Below the pieces are notes generated by a model. The model saw nothing but the letters and a program-made list of their open reading frames with translations. It made no database searches and was not told the DNA's origin. A stretch of 22,408 nucleotides of DNA from a virus, in the IMG/VR virus record IMGVR_UViG_3300035034_000360, positions 1 through 22,408 of that record; one strand, 5' to 3'. Numbering within the stretch: position 1 is the first letter of the stretch; every line of letters begins with the position of its first letter. The position numbers and the translations under genes were made by a program. Positions 13,593 to 21,286 of the stretch are shown one piece after another.

Positions 13593-14399
13593 ATGATTGT
13601 TGTTGGTACAAAAGACAGGCGTTATAAATCGTGGCGAGAGTCCCAAGGTATAACACGCAATAACGGCTCGTACTGGTACGCCAAAGAACTTGAAGACATT
13701 ATCTTACCAGCCCTGAGCGACTTGAATTGTATGGTGGTGACTGTTGGCGCAGCTCTGTTTGACGTACAACAGATAAAAGACGGCGCTGTGATTGTATGTC
13801 ACGATAACCGAAGCACGGTTGAGAACTACGGCAAGTGGTTCAAGCGTGGCATGATTTGGGTATGTTCTAAGAAATCCACTCAAGAAATACTGCTGTCACG
13901 TGGTGAAACAGCCTACTACATACCTTTGAGTGTTGACACGGCTTATGTTGCACAATACAAGCGCAAACGGCGCTCTGGCACGGCATACGTTGGCAATGCG
14001 TGGCAATTCAAAGCTGAGTATCTAGCCACATTGCCGAAGAAAGTCAAGCAACTGAGTGGCATGGAGCGTGATGAGTTGCTGGCTGATATGTCGAAGTATA
14101 AGCGTGTGATTGCCGAAGGGCGTTGCCTCATGGAAGCTAAGGTGTTGGGAGCTGAGGTAGAAGTACCACAGTATAAAGCACTTGAAGCTGTAATGGTGGA
14201 CGTTCTTGACAGTCGTGACGCAATTCCGTTGTGGCGTGAGGTGCTGACGAAAGCACCTACATTTACTAGGGTAAAGTTCTTGGTGGACTTGTACCCCTAT
14301 TGTATTGGCGATACCCCTCTGTTGGACAGTGAAGAGTTGGAGCGTGTGAACGCAATAGCCTTCAAGAGAGGTATCGCACAACCACACAAACATCTGTAA
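13593..14399 (+). CDS. GT-B glycosyltransferase-like protein (moron)
   Basis: A 268-residue protein between the capsid and connector genes. IPLSVDTAYV (residues 110-119) resembles the 'IPNGVD' segment of GT-B enzymes. VGNAWQFKA (133-141) fits the start of the donor-binding domain, and VIAEGRCLMEAKVLGAEVEV (172-191) matches the acidic donor-site helix 'E-G-x-x-x-x-EA-x-x-x-G', two residues shorter than the classical EX7E spacing. It probably adds a sugar from a nucleotide sugar to a protein or to DNA. The adjacent capsid protein is an attractive but unproven target; phage glycosyltransferases are known to decorate virion proteins. The gene has its own promoter, is flanked by terminators on both sides and seems leaderless: the layout of a moron inserted in the late region. 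An earlier in-frame ATG at 13554 lies inside the terminator hairpin. Confidence 0.72.
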   Translation: MIVVGTKDRRYKSWRESQGITRNNGSYWYAKELEDIILPALSDLNCMVVTVGAALFDVQQIKDGAVIVCHDNRSTVENYGKWFKRGMIWVCSKKSTQEILLSRGETAYYIPLSVDTAYVAQYKRKRRSGTAYVGNAWQFKAEYLATLPKKVKQLSGMERDELLADMSKYKRVIAEGRCLMEAKVLGAEVEVPQYKALEAVMVDVLDSRDAIPLWREVLTKAPTFTRVKFLVDLYPYCIGDTPLLDSEELERVNAIAFKRGIAQPHKHL

Positions 14400-14459
14400 A
14401 AACAGACACACAACCCTCGCAACCACCGCAACTACACATACTCCACTTTCATAAACCAA

Positions 14460-14490
14460 CCCCAGTCTGTCCACTGGGGCGTTTATTTTT
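14460..14490 (+). terminator. Intrinsic terminator after the glycosyltransferase gene
   Basis: CCCCAGT (14460-14466), loop CTGTCC and ACTGGGG (14473-14479) form a 7-bp stem followed by CGTTTATTTTT. It closes the moron unit before the next promoter. Confidence 0.9.
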
Positions 14491-14496
14491 GTTACG

Positions 14497-14505
14497 TGGT
14501 ATGAT
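14497..14505 (+). promoter_or_regulatory. Extended -10 promoter for the connector/tail operon
   Basis: TGG-TATGAT (14497-14505) directly follows the terminator and lies 26 bases before ATG 14532. TTACGT just upstream is also found upstream of the element at 16398. No clear -35 is seen. Confidence 0.6.
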
Positions 14506-14531
14506 ATAGGAAAGATGAAAGGGAAATAAAT

Positions 14532-15128
14532 ATGGCACTCATAACACTCTCAGAACTAGGCAATCATATCGGTAAGACACTCACAGGTGACACACGTGCA
14601 ACTCAGATTGTTGCCTCTGTAAACGAACAAGTAGCCAACTACATCGGGCGACTGTTTGGCACTGAAGCAGGTGGCGAAACAGTAACAGAAACACTGGATT
14701 ACAAGCCAGTCATTTTCTTGAAGTACCTTGACGTGAAGAGCATTACTAGCATAAAGGTTGAGGGAAATACCTTGACTGAAAGCCAGTACACGCTGAACAA
14801 AGACATCGGACGTATTGTGCTATCTACAGGGGCAAACCCTGCTTCAAGCACTCGTCAAGGTTATGACGCTGTTGAATTAGAATACAAAGCTGGTGTTGAA
14901 ACCACGCCAGCAGACCTAAAGCTCGCTTGTCTACAGCTTGCCAGCGATAACTACAACAAGAAGGACACAGTAGATAGCGCAGGAGTCACCAGCGCCAACG
15001 TGGGGGGCTTGAGCCTGAGTTTTGGTACATCAACGCAAGCTGGCAACAGAACCTCACCTGACGGCTCTCACAGCGTTGCAGACTATGTATCAATCCTGAA
15101 TTATTATCGAAGGCGACGGTTGAGCTAA
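14532..15128 (+). CDS. Head-tail connector (gp6-like adaptor)
   Basis: A 198-residue protein beginning at ATG 14532 behind GAAAGGGAAA. The N-terminal helices (TLSELGNHIGKTLTGDTRAT, then VNEQVANYIGRLFG) are followed by strands (DVKSITSIKVEG, TESQYTLNKDIGRIVLS) and a C-terminal helix (PADLKLACLQLASDNYNKKD). This layout is typical of HK97 gp6/SPP1 gp15-type adaptors, which bind beneath the portal. The C-terminal 50 residues are Ser/Gly-rich. It lies first in the connector-tail operon, the expected position. The family call rests on architecture and gene order. Confidence 0.82.
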   Translation: MALITLSELGNHIGKTLTGDTRATQIVASVNEQVANYIGRLFGTEAGGETVTETLDYKPVIFLKYLDVKSITSIKVEGNTLTESQYTLNKDIGRIVLSTGANPASSTRQGYDAVELEYKAGVETTPADLKLACLQLASDNYNKKDTVDSAGVTSANVGGLSLSFGTSTQAGNRTSPDGSHSVADYVSILNYYRRRRLS

Positions 15129-15454
15129 TGGCTGTACCACTCCTACTCCACACTACAAATATACGGCGCAAGCAAAAAGTAGCTGGCAAGGGTGTGTCAA
15201 GCCAGTACGTGAGCATTGCAACTGGCGTGAAGTGTTTGGTAATCCCACAGACCGACAACTACAACATCACACGTGACTGGGTGTTTGGTCAGGACTACAT
15301 TGCTATCTTTGACGTTGATATTGACGTAAAAGCTGGTGACAGGCTTGAAGCCTCAACAGGGGTAAACCTTGTAGTGAGTGGACGACCAGCAGTGTACAAA
15401 GACGTGCCACTGGTTGCTCACATTGAGTGCGCCTGTACCACAGAAGGGGCATAA
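15128..15454 (+). CDS. Head closure/head-tail joining protein
   Basis: A 108-residue beta-rich protein starting in a TAATG overlap. The sequence is a series of short strands (SQYVSIATGVKCLVIPQTDN, QDYIAIFDVDIDVKAGDRLE, GVNLVVSGRPAVYK, PLVAHIECACTTEG), as in head-tail joining or stopper proteins of the HK97 gp7/SPP1 gp16 type. 'IDVKAGDRLE' followed by a strand pair is characteristic of such barrels. It sits exactly where the stopper gene is expected, between adaptor and gp10-like protein. Sequence identity to a named family is weak, so the call relies on fold impression plus order. Confidence 0.72.
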   Translation: MAVPLLLHTTNIRRKQKVAGKGVSSQYVSIATGVKCLVIPQTDNYNITRDWVFGQDYIAIFDVDIDVKAGDRLEASTGVNLVVSGRPAVYKDVPLVAHIECACTTEGA

Positions 15455-15455
15455 T

Positions 15456-15911
15456 ATGGCAAACCTAAGCATTACAGTTGATAGCTCAGACCTAAGAAGG
15501 GCGTTGCAGATAGCCCCTCGTGAGATAGTGCTGTCAATCAACACAAGCTTACGGCGCAGTGCCGTCTTTACACAACGCAAGTTCAGACAAGAGTTGCCAG
15601 TCGGCACATCAGGTGGCTTGCGAAGAAGCGTGCAGTACGGCTTCAAGTCTATGACAGAGGTAGAGATTGAGCCAAAGGCAAAGCACGCACGATACATTGA
15701 GTACGGTACGAAGCCTCACTGGACATCTGTGAAGAACCTTGAGCGTTGGGCGAGGAGCAAAGGCATAAACCCCTATGCTGTTCAACGTGGTATCGCCAAA
15801 CACGGTACACGACCACAACCCTTTTTGCACACGGTGCTTACTTCAGCCGACCAATTCGCAGGTGATGATATGACTAAATCAATCAATAAGACAGTAGACA
15901 GGGTATTATAG
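15456..15911 (+). CDS. HK97 gp10-like tail/neck protein
   Basis: A 151-residue protein from ATG 15456, two bases after the previous stop. It shows the HK97 gp10 family pattern: an N-terminal helix with REIVLSINTSLRRSAVFTQR, 'LPVGTSGGLRRSVQY' (residues 47-61), 'HARYIEYGTKPHW' (76-88) and the C-terminal 'RPQPFLHTVL'. The 'A-YIEYGT' block is the family hallmark. These proteins act at the head-tail junction. A longer in-frame reading from 15378 overlaps the preceding gene and was not used. Confidence 0.88.
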   Translation: MANLSITVDSSDLRRALQIAPREIVLSINTSLRRSAVFTQRKFRQELPVGTSGGLRRSVQYGFKSMTEVEIEPKAKHARYIEYGTKPHWTSVKNLERWARSKGINPYAVQRGIAKHGTRPQPFLHTVLTSADQFAGDDMTKSINKTVDRVL

Positions 15912-15915
15912 GATT

Positions 15916-16389
15916 ATGACTAAGACAATCTCATTACAGGTAAAAGAAGCGATGAAGGTGGCGCTTGAAACACTGGGTGCTACCAACGACGGCACAGAGG
16001 TGCTTCAGGTAATCACAAGTGGTGAAGACCAGTTTGATGAGTACCCGACAATCCGTATATTGCCACAGGACTACAACCGTTCAATTGACGCTGAAAACCG
16101 TGAGTACATGTACACGATGTCTTTCGTGGTTTCTATATACCTTGAAATTGGCGAAGAGGGTGCAACCCCACAGAACGAAATCATTGACGCAATGCAAGAG
16201 CTGGTTGACATGACCTTTGAGAAGCTTGACGAAGGTGATTGGCTGGACACAGTCACGTTGCCTTCTACTGGCAGTATATTCACGGCGCAAAACGACTCGC
16301 CAGTGGTTATTGATGTTACAGCGAGCCAGACTGGTATTGCCTTGTATGCTGACATCTCATATGGCGTAACGTACAAGAAGTCATTTTAG
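15916..16389 (+). CDS. Tail terminator/completion-like protein
   Basis: A 157-residue protein directly before the tail tube gene, the place of lambda gpU/HK97-type tail terminators. Helix EAMKVALETLGATN, strands YPTIRILPQDYNR and YMYTMSFVVSIYLEI, the helix EIIDAMQELVDMTFEKLDEG and the C-terminal strands VVIDVTASQTGIAL, YADISYGVTYKK fit that alpha/beta fold. The protein would cap the tail tube and set the junction with the head. The ribosome binding site is weak (a distant AGGG), so coupling with the previous gene is likely. Assignment by gene order and predicted fold. Confidence 0.78.
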   Translation: MTKTISLQVKEAMKVALETLGATNDGTEVLQVITSGEDQFDEYPTIRILPQDYNRSIDAENREYMYTMSFVVSIYLEIGEEGATPQNEIIDAMQELVDMTFEKLDEGDWLDTVTLPSTGSIFTAQNDSPVVIDVTASQTGIALYADISYGVTYKKSF

Positions 16390-16397
16390 TTTACGTA

Positions 16398-16406
16398 TGA
16401 TACAAT
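16398..16406 (+). promoter_or_regulatory. Extended -10 promoter element, copy 3 of 3
   Basis: TGA-TACAAT followed by AAAGCCAACAACGG, upstream of the tail tube gene at 16464. Two TACGTA hexamers flank it at 16392-16397 and 16424-16429, 32 bases apart (about three helical turns), which could be operator half-sites. An extra promoter here fits the high demand for tube protein. Confidence 0.62.
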
Positions 16407-16463
16407 AAAGCCAACAACGGAAATACGTATTTTCAAAACCTAAACATAAAGGAGAAAAAAATT

Positions 16464-16919
16464 ATGGCAGGTGTACGCTCAATGGGAACAAAGCTATTTC
16501 AGAACACTGGAACTAGCGGAAGTCCTACATGGACAGCAATCGCCCACCTTACCTCAATCGGTGAGATTGGACTAGAAACAGACGAAATTGATGTGACTGA
16601 CCTTGATAGTCCAAACAACTTCAAGGAGTTCATCGCAGGTACAAAAGACGCTGGTAGCATTGACATCGCAGGAAACGTAGTCGGTGACGCTGACGTTGCA
16701 ACTCTTTACGCACTAGCAAACGCTGGTACAGTAGAGGGCTTCAAGGTTGAGTTCCCTACGCTAACTGGTCAAGACACTCCAGCGACTTGGGAGTTTGACT
16801 CTTACCTTGCTTCATTCAAGGAAGGCGAAAGCTCAACAGACAGCCTACGTACCTTTACAGGTAGCCTCCGAGTGTCAGGCGCACCGACATTCACACCAGC
16901 TACAGTGGCTTCAGCCTAA
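16464..16919 (+). CDS. Major tail tube protein
   Basis: A 151-residue protein with an AAAGGAG leader and ATG at 16464. 'HLTSIGEIGLETDEIDVTDL' (residues 28-47) followed by 'NFKEFIAGTKDAGSIDIAGN' (residues 51-70) is the classic siphophage tail tube pattern, and the C-terminal 'TFTGSLRVSGAPTFTPA' closes the beta sandwich. Hexamers of this protein would stack to form the tail tube around the tape measure. It is preceded by its own promoter element and followed by the tail chaperone genes, the usual order. No extra Ig-like domain is present. Confidence 0.93.
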   Translation: MAGVRSMGTKLFQNTGTSGSPTWTAIAHLTSIGEIGLETDEIDVTDLDSPNNFKEFIAGTKDAGSIDIAGNVVGDADVATLYALANAGTVEGFKVEFPTLTGQDTPATWEFDSYLASFKEGESSTDSLRTFTGSLRVSGAPTFTPATVASA

Positions 16920-16955
16920 TAGCACAACAATAATAAAACTGTACGGAGAACTATA

Positions 16956-17237
16956 ATGTCAGCAGATATTCAACTAAAAGCAACTGTATCTAACATCGTA
17001 AGGTTTGAACGTGAAACAGGGCTATCGCTCATCACAGCGTTCAACGCCGAGAACATGTCAATCACAGTGGTCATTGACCTCGTGAAAGCACTCAGCAACG
17101 CCAGTGATGAACAGATTGATACTTTTGTAGCGGAAGAAGGGTTTGAAGCGCTATCAGTCAAGATGACTGAAGCACTGAAAGACGGAGGTTTTTTACCGAA
17201 GGAAGAGCAACCAGCTCAGACACTCCCGAAGAAATAA
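16956..17237 (+). CDS. Tail assembly chaperone, zero-frame product (gpG-like)
   Basis: A 93-residue mostly helical protein from ATG 16956 behind ACGGAGAAC. It has the features of tail chaperones: an opening strand (IQLKATVSNIVRFERETG), a helix (SITVVIDLVKALSNASDEQI) and a negatively charged helical end. It lies between tail tube and tape measure, where lambda has G and GT. Near its end is a U UUU UUA slippery heptamer (17189-17195) that would shift a share of ribosomes into the longer second frame. It helps assemble the tail around the tape measure and is not part of the virion in lambda. Confidence 0.88.
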   Translation: MSADIQLKATVSNIVRFERETGLSLITAFNAENMSITVVIDLVKALSNASDEQIDTFVAEEGFEALSVKMTEALKDGGFLPKEEQPAQTLPKK

Positions 17238-17641
17238 CCGTTGCAGACAATAGCCAACAGTTTAGCACCTTTACAGAGTTATGGGAGGCAGGTGTCGAGG
17301 ACGCTTTGACAGTAGGCGTACCTTACGACTTTTACTGGGGTGACTCTATGACCCCAAAGTTGTTCAAGAAGTTCCTCAAGGCGTACAGAAAGCGCCAGAA
17401 ACACCAGTTGAACATCTTGGACACCGCCAACCACGTACTCGGAACGTACATACGCATTGCAGTTGGTGACGTACTGGGTGGAAAAAAGAACTACCCAGAC
17501 GAACCACTTATTGAAAAAGCAGAGCGCAAAGCTCATCAGGCTGACATGACTGACCTTGCAATGATACGTATGGCAGAACGGAACACGGCAATACTCTCAG
17601 GCATAGCTCACGAAAGAGCCAGAAAGATGAAAAATGGCTAA
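16956..17641 (+). CDS. Tail assembly chaperone, -1 frameshift product (gpGT-like)
   Basis: Reading is joined at the slippery site: bases 16956-17195, then -1 to 17195-17641, about 228 residues. After the shift the frame runs without a stop through 'FSTFTELWEAGVEDALTVGV' to the end. The extension includes 'VPYDFYWGDSMTPKLFKKFL', resembling the usual 'fw-Ltp-el' start of T-domain proteins, then a basic helical segment (KAYRKRQKHQL). Before the first ATG of the second frame (17342) there is only a TTG at 17303 and no good ribosome binding site, which supports frameshifting. The stop overlaps the tape measure start by eight bases. Confidence 0.85.
17189..17195 (+). other. Programmed -1 frameshift site, TTTTTTA
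   Basis: In the zero frame the bases read GGT TTT TTA CCG, so the heptamer is T TTT TTA with the canonical X XXY YYZ phasing. Slipping back one base joins the gpG-like frame to the open frame ending at 17641, and the overlap of open frames covers 17195-17237. The product order matches G/GT of lambda and most siphophages. Confidence 0.88.
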
Positions 17642-20471
17642 AGACGTAAAAATCAATATAAAGGCTAGTAACTCTCAGGTTGATAGAGTCATTGACGATA
17701 CGGCAAAGTCACTGAACAAACTTGAAGGCAAAGTCAACGCTACAAGCAGAACTACCAGCGCTGGTTTCAACAAAATAGGAACTGGCGCTATTGCTATGGG
17801 AAACCTTATTGCAATCGGGGTTGGAAAAGGTATCGAAGCTATCACATCATCACTTGGTGGTGCGGTAAAGCGCTTGGACACACTCAACAACTACCCGAAG
17901 GTAATGAGCAACCTAGGTATTGGTACTGACCAAGCCAACGCCTCGCTTACTGAGTTGAACCAAAACCTCTTGGGACTACCCACAACACTAGATGACGCTG
18001 TATCAAGCGTACAGCGCCTTACAAGCGCTAATGGCGACATAGAAGAGTCCACAGACATCTTCTTGGCTTTGAACAATGCAATTCTTGCTGGTGGTGCTGG
18101 CATGGTAATACAAAAGTCAGCGCTTGAACAAATGTCACAGGCTTACAGCAAGGGCAAGCCAGACATGATGGAGTGGCGAACCGCATTGACGGCAATGCCA
18201 GCTCAGTTGAAACAAGTAGCTACGGCTATGGGCTTCGCCAACAGCGCAATGCTCGGTGAAGCATTGACCAATGGTCGTGTATCAATGGAACAGCTTATGG
18301 ACACAATCATACGCCTGAATGGTGAGGGTGTTGACGGCTTCAAGACTTTTGAAGAGCAAGCACGGAACGCTACTGGTGGTGTCGCAACTAGCATGGTACT
18401 TGTAAAGACCGCTATAACACGTGGTATCGCTGACATTATGAACGCTGTAGGGCAAGCAAACATAGCTGGCTTCTTCCAGTGGACAGCTAGAGTCATTGGA
18501 CAGGTAGCAAGCAACATAGTTGGCTTTGTGAAAATCATCATAGGTGCAATAAATGCTATCGCTGGTGCAGTCGGAGCGGTAAACAACTTCTTCCGAGGTA
18601 TCTTTGGAATGAGTACACAAGCTAAAGCCACACAAGGTACGACACAGAAGACGGCTGGCAATATGGCTAGTACAGCAGGGAGTGTGCAAGACGTTGCTGA
18701 GGGGCTAGGTAGCGCCAACAAACAAGCCAAAAAGCTGAACCAGCAACTAGCTGGCTTTGATGAAATGAACGTGGTACGTGAACAGTCCTCTTCAGGAAGC
18801 ACATCTGGCTCTGGCGTGAACGGAATTGACATGTCTGGCTTTGAAGGTATTGATGACGCTGTTGTGGACTTGAGCGCATTGACTGACGGTATTGACAACG
18901 TAAAAGACGCAATCAACAACCTGACACCAGCACAAAAGATACTTGCTGGCGTTGTCACAGGGCTGATAGGGCTTGCGACTGCTCGCTTTGCACTGGCTGG
19001 CTTATTGCCTGTTCTGGCGTTCATAGGGCGTGCTGGTGGCTTTATACGTACCGCCTTCACCCTCATTGGGCTTGGTATGGCTGGAGCGTCCGTTGAAGGT
19101 GGCTTGTTCTCACGTATTATGCTAGGGATTGGTCGGGCTATTGGAACAACAGGAGCTTGGGTAACGAGTGCTATTGCTTGGTTTGGAGAGCTTGGACTTG
19201 GTGGCGCACTACGTGTAGCCTTCTTATGGATTGGTCGTGTGGTTCAAAAGTTTGGTATCATCGGTGGGGTTATCGGTACGGTTATACTTGGAATTATTGC
19301 ACTGATTGACAACTGGGAAGCTGTAAGCAAGTGGGTGAAGGAAGCGATAACAAACGTAGGCAACTTCTTTGGCTCAATTGGCACGTGGCTCAGTGAAGCT
19401 ATGGAAAACATCGGTATGTTCTTTGCAGGTATCTGGGAAGCAATAGTGAACTTCTTTACACCGATTGGCGAAGCAATTATGGGCTTCCTGACTCCTATCA
19501 TTGACTTCTTCTCTACGGTGTTCAATGTAGTCTGGCAGATTGTAAGCTCAATAGTAATTCTGGTGGTTGCACTCTTTGCAATCATCGCTGAGTGGCTGTT
19601 CAAGAACTTTATAAAGCCACTGGCTAAGGGCTTTGTAGACCTTTGGAACGGTATAGTTGAAACAGTAGAGATTGTATGGGACGGTATTGTTGAAACATTC
19701 ACAATAATCGTTGACTGGTTGACAAAGAACGTCATTGAACCGATAGCTGAATTCTTTACCGAACTTTGGGAAGGTATCGTAAAGGGCGTACAAAATGTTT
19801 GGAACGGAATTGTGAAGTGGTTTGCACCTATTGGGGCTTGGATTGACCGAAACATCATCAAGCCTGTCAGCAACTTCTTTGCTGGACTATGGAACGGCGT
19901 TGTGAAGGGCGTTACAACAGCCGTAAACGCCGTGAAGAGTGTATTCAATACTGTGAGTTCGTGGATTGCACGCAACGTAATCAACCCTATCGCCAACTTC
20001 TTCACTGGGCTATGGGCTGGTATCACCAACGGTATCAATGCACTGGTCAACAACATAAAGCAGATATTCAGAACTATTGTAAACATCATCAAAATGCCAA
20101 TCAACGGTATCATAGACGGTATCAACGGTGTTCTTCGTGGACTGAACGACATAAAAGTACCCGATTGGGTTCCAGGTCTAGGCGGACAAAGCCCTAACTT
20201 CCCACTCGTGCCTAAGCTGGCTCGTGGTGGTGTCGTTGACCGTGCAACTATGGCAATCATAGGTGAGTCTGGGCGTGAAGCAGTCATGCCACTCGAAAAC
20301 AACACTGGTTGGATTGACGAAATAGCTGGTAAGCTCGCCAACAGCGGTAGTGGAGGTGGCGGTTTCGGCACAATCGTGGTAAAAATAGGGGAAGAAACAA
20401 TTATAACTAAAGTCATTGACGGCATAAACGATAGAACTAGCATGTCTGGTCAAAACACAATCATCGTATAG
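17634..20471 (+). CDS. Tape measure protein
   Basis: A 945-residue protein, the longest in the window. Residues 1-300 match tape measure N-terminal domains (GNLIAIGVGKGIEAI, LPTTLDDAVSSVQRLTSANG, FLALNNAILAGG, the MEWRTALTAMPAQLKQVATA segment, and TFEEQARNATGG). Hydrophobic stretches lie near residues 290-325 and 430-560, likely the part that enters the membrane during DNA ejection. Residues 560-810 hold tryptophan-rich repeats (FTELWEGIVKGVQNVWNGIV, FFAGLWNGVVKGV, FFTGLWAGITNGI). The C-terminus has the typical GGVVDRATMAIIGESGREAV segment. At about 0.15 nm per residue the tail would be near 140 nm. Weak own ribosome binding site; probably coupled to the chaperone frame. Confidence 0.95.
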   Translation: MAKDVKINIKASNSQVDRVIDDTAKSLNKLEGKVNATSRTTSAGFNKIGTGAIAMGNLIAIGVGKGIEAITSSLGGAVKRLDTLNNYPKVMSNLGIGTDQANASLTELNQNLLGLPTTLDDAVSSVQRLTSANGDIEESTDIFLALNNAILAGGAGMVIQKSALEQMSQAYSKGKPDMMEWRTALTAMPAQLKQVATAMGFANSAMLGEALTNGRVSMEQLMDTIIRLNGEGVDGFKTFEEQARNATGGVATSMVLVKTAITRGIADIMNAVGQANIAGFFQWTARVIGQVASNIVGFVKIIIGAINAIAGAVGAVNNFFRGIFGMSTQAKATQGTTQKTAGNMASTAGSVQDVAEGLGSANKQAKKLNQQLAGFDEMNVVREQSSSGSTSGSGVNGIDMSGFEGIDDAVVDLSALTDGIDNVKDAINNLTPAQKILAGVVTGLIGLATARFALAGLLPVLAFIGRAGGFIRTAFTLIGLGMAGASVEGGLFSRIMLGIGRAIGTTGAWVTSAIAWFGELGLGGALRVAFLWIGRVVQKFGIIGGVIGTVILGIIALIDNWEAVSKWVKEAITNVGNFFGSIGTWLSEAMENIGMFFAGIWEAIVNFFTPIGEAIMGFLTPIIDFFSTVFNVVWQIVSSIVILVVALFAIIAEWLFKNFIKPLAKGFVDLWNGIVETVEIVWDGIVETFTIIVDWLTKNVIEPIAEFFTELWEGIVKGVQNVWNGIVKWFAPIGAWIDRNIIKPVSNFFAGLWNGVVKGVTTAVNAVKSVFNTVSSWIARNVINPIANFFTGLWAGITNGINALVNNIKQIFRTIVNIIKMPINGIIDGINGVLRGLNDIKVPDWVPGLGGQSPNFPLVPKLARGGVVDRATMAIIGESGREAVMPLENNTGWIDEIAGKLANSGSGGGGFGTIVVKIGEETIITKVIDGINDRTSMSGQNTIIV

Positions 20472-20492
20472 GGAAGGGAAACAAACATAGAA

Positions 20493-20873
20493 ATGGAACT
20501 TGTGGTCGGACTAACTTCAGCTATATCTGGTATCGTTGTTGCCACAATCACCGTACTTGGTAACGTCTTTGTACGTAAAAAAGATAACATCGCACACAAG
20601 GTTACTCTAATGAACAAAAAGCTCGACAAAATTGGTAAAGGTACGGCTCAAAGCCTGAAGACCGACTTACAACGGCTACACGAACGTCAACAGTCAGCCA
20701 TACTCAACGGCTCTTGGTCAGGTGATATTGACACCGTGTTTCGTGAAAGCTACTTTGCTTATAAAGCGCTGGGTGGCAACAGTATCATTGACCGCTTGCG
20801 CTTTGACATGGACAAGTGGCGTGAAACATACAACTCAGATATCTATGAAGACGGCAAAAAGAACCACAAGTAA
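20493..20873 (+). CDS. Single-helix membrane-anchored protein, 126 aa
   Basis: Residues 3-26 (VVGLTSAISGIVVATITVLG and flanks) form one transmembrane helix, followed by RKK, which suggests the rest is cytoplasmic. Residues 35-126 are helical and charged, with 'NGSWSGDIDTVFRESYFAYK' and 'DRLRFDMDKWRETY'. Small phage proteins of this kind between tape measure and distal tail genes are uncharacterised; holin, spanin-like or tail accessory are all possible. ATG 20493 follows GGGAAGGGAA at a rather long distance of about 12 bases. Function unknown. Confidence 0.7.
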   Translation: MELVVGLTSAISGIVVATITVLGNVFVRKKDNIAHKVTLMNKKLDKIGKGTAQSLKTDLQRLHERQQSAILNGSWSGDIDTVFRESYFAYKALGGNSIIDRLRFDMDKWRETYNSDIYEDGKKNHK

Positions 20874-20914
20874 CGCTCTTGAGCTATACTGATAATAAAG
20901 AAAGGTGAAACACT

Positions 20915-21286
20915 ATGGCAATAACTGGAACACTACTCACAGTTGACGGCTTGGCACTGACCCACCTGAAGAAGTTTGAGGTTGAGTACAACAAGCTATG
21001 GAAAGACGCTGACCGAAATATGAGTGGCGACGTGCGAGCCTCTTTGATTGGTGTGTTCCCTAAGATTGTCGTTGAAACAAACAAGATGACTGAAGCTCAA
21101 ATTGAAGCCTTGAGTGCAAAACTTGATATGGCATTTTTCTCTGTGACCTATCGTGACCCTGCTAACGGTGCAAACAGAACAGCGAACTACTACGCCAGCG
21201 ATTACAAAGTAATGCTGGAAGAGCGAACCACTGAACGCTTTGGTGAGGTTGCGTTCAGTTTAGTACCGCTGAGTCGGAGGGCGTAA
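20915..21286 (+). CDS. Small tail protein (DUF6711-like)
   Basis: A 123-residue protein with AAAGGTG upstream of ATG 20915. It runs GTLLTVDGLALTHLKKFEVE, then an insert with NMSGDVRASLIGVFPKIVVE, then a helix (EAQIEALSAKLDM) and strands (FFSVTYRDPANG, YYASDYKVMLEE, FGEVAFSLVPL). This follows the layout of small beta-rich phage proteins placed between tape measure and distal tail genes (DUF6711-type), which resemble tail tube folds and may form the first ring of the tail tip. It ends in the overlap with the next start (TAATG). The family call is moderate. Confidence 0.7.
   Translation: MAITGTLLTVDGLALTHLKKFEVEYNKLWKDADRNMSGDVRASLIGVFPKIVVETNKMTEAQIEALSAKLDMAFFSVTYRDPANGANRTANYYASDYKVMLEERTTERFGEVAFSLVPLSRRA

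Noticed and set aside
19244-20443. A 399-codon open frame on the - strand opposite the tape measure gene
   Set aside because: It is Ile/Pro/Ser/Thr-rich with no protein-like motifs, and lies entirely opposite a well-supported tape measure gene. It reflects the codon bias of the + strand. The same holds for the other - strand frames, such as 18203-19066 and 11919-12395.
20885-20890. TATACT as a possible -10 before the gene at 20915
   Set aside because: No -35 and no TG extension are present, so it is not distinguishable from chance.
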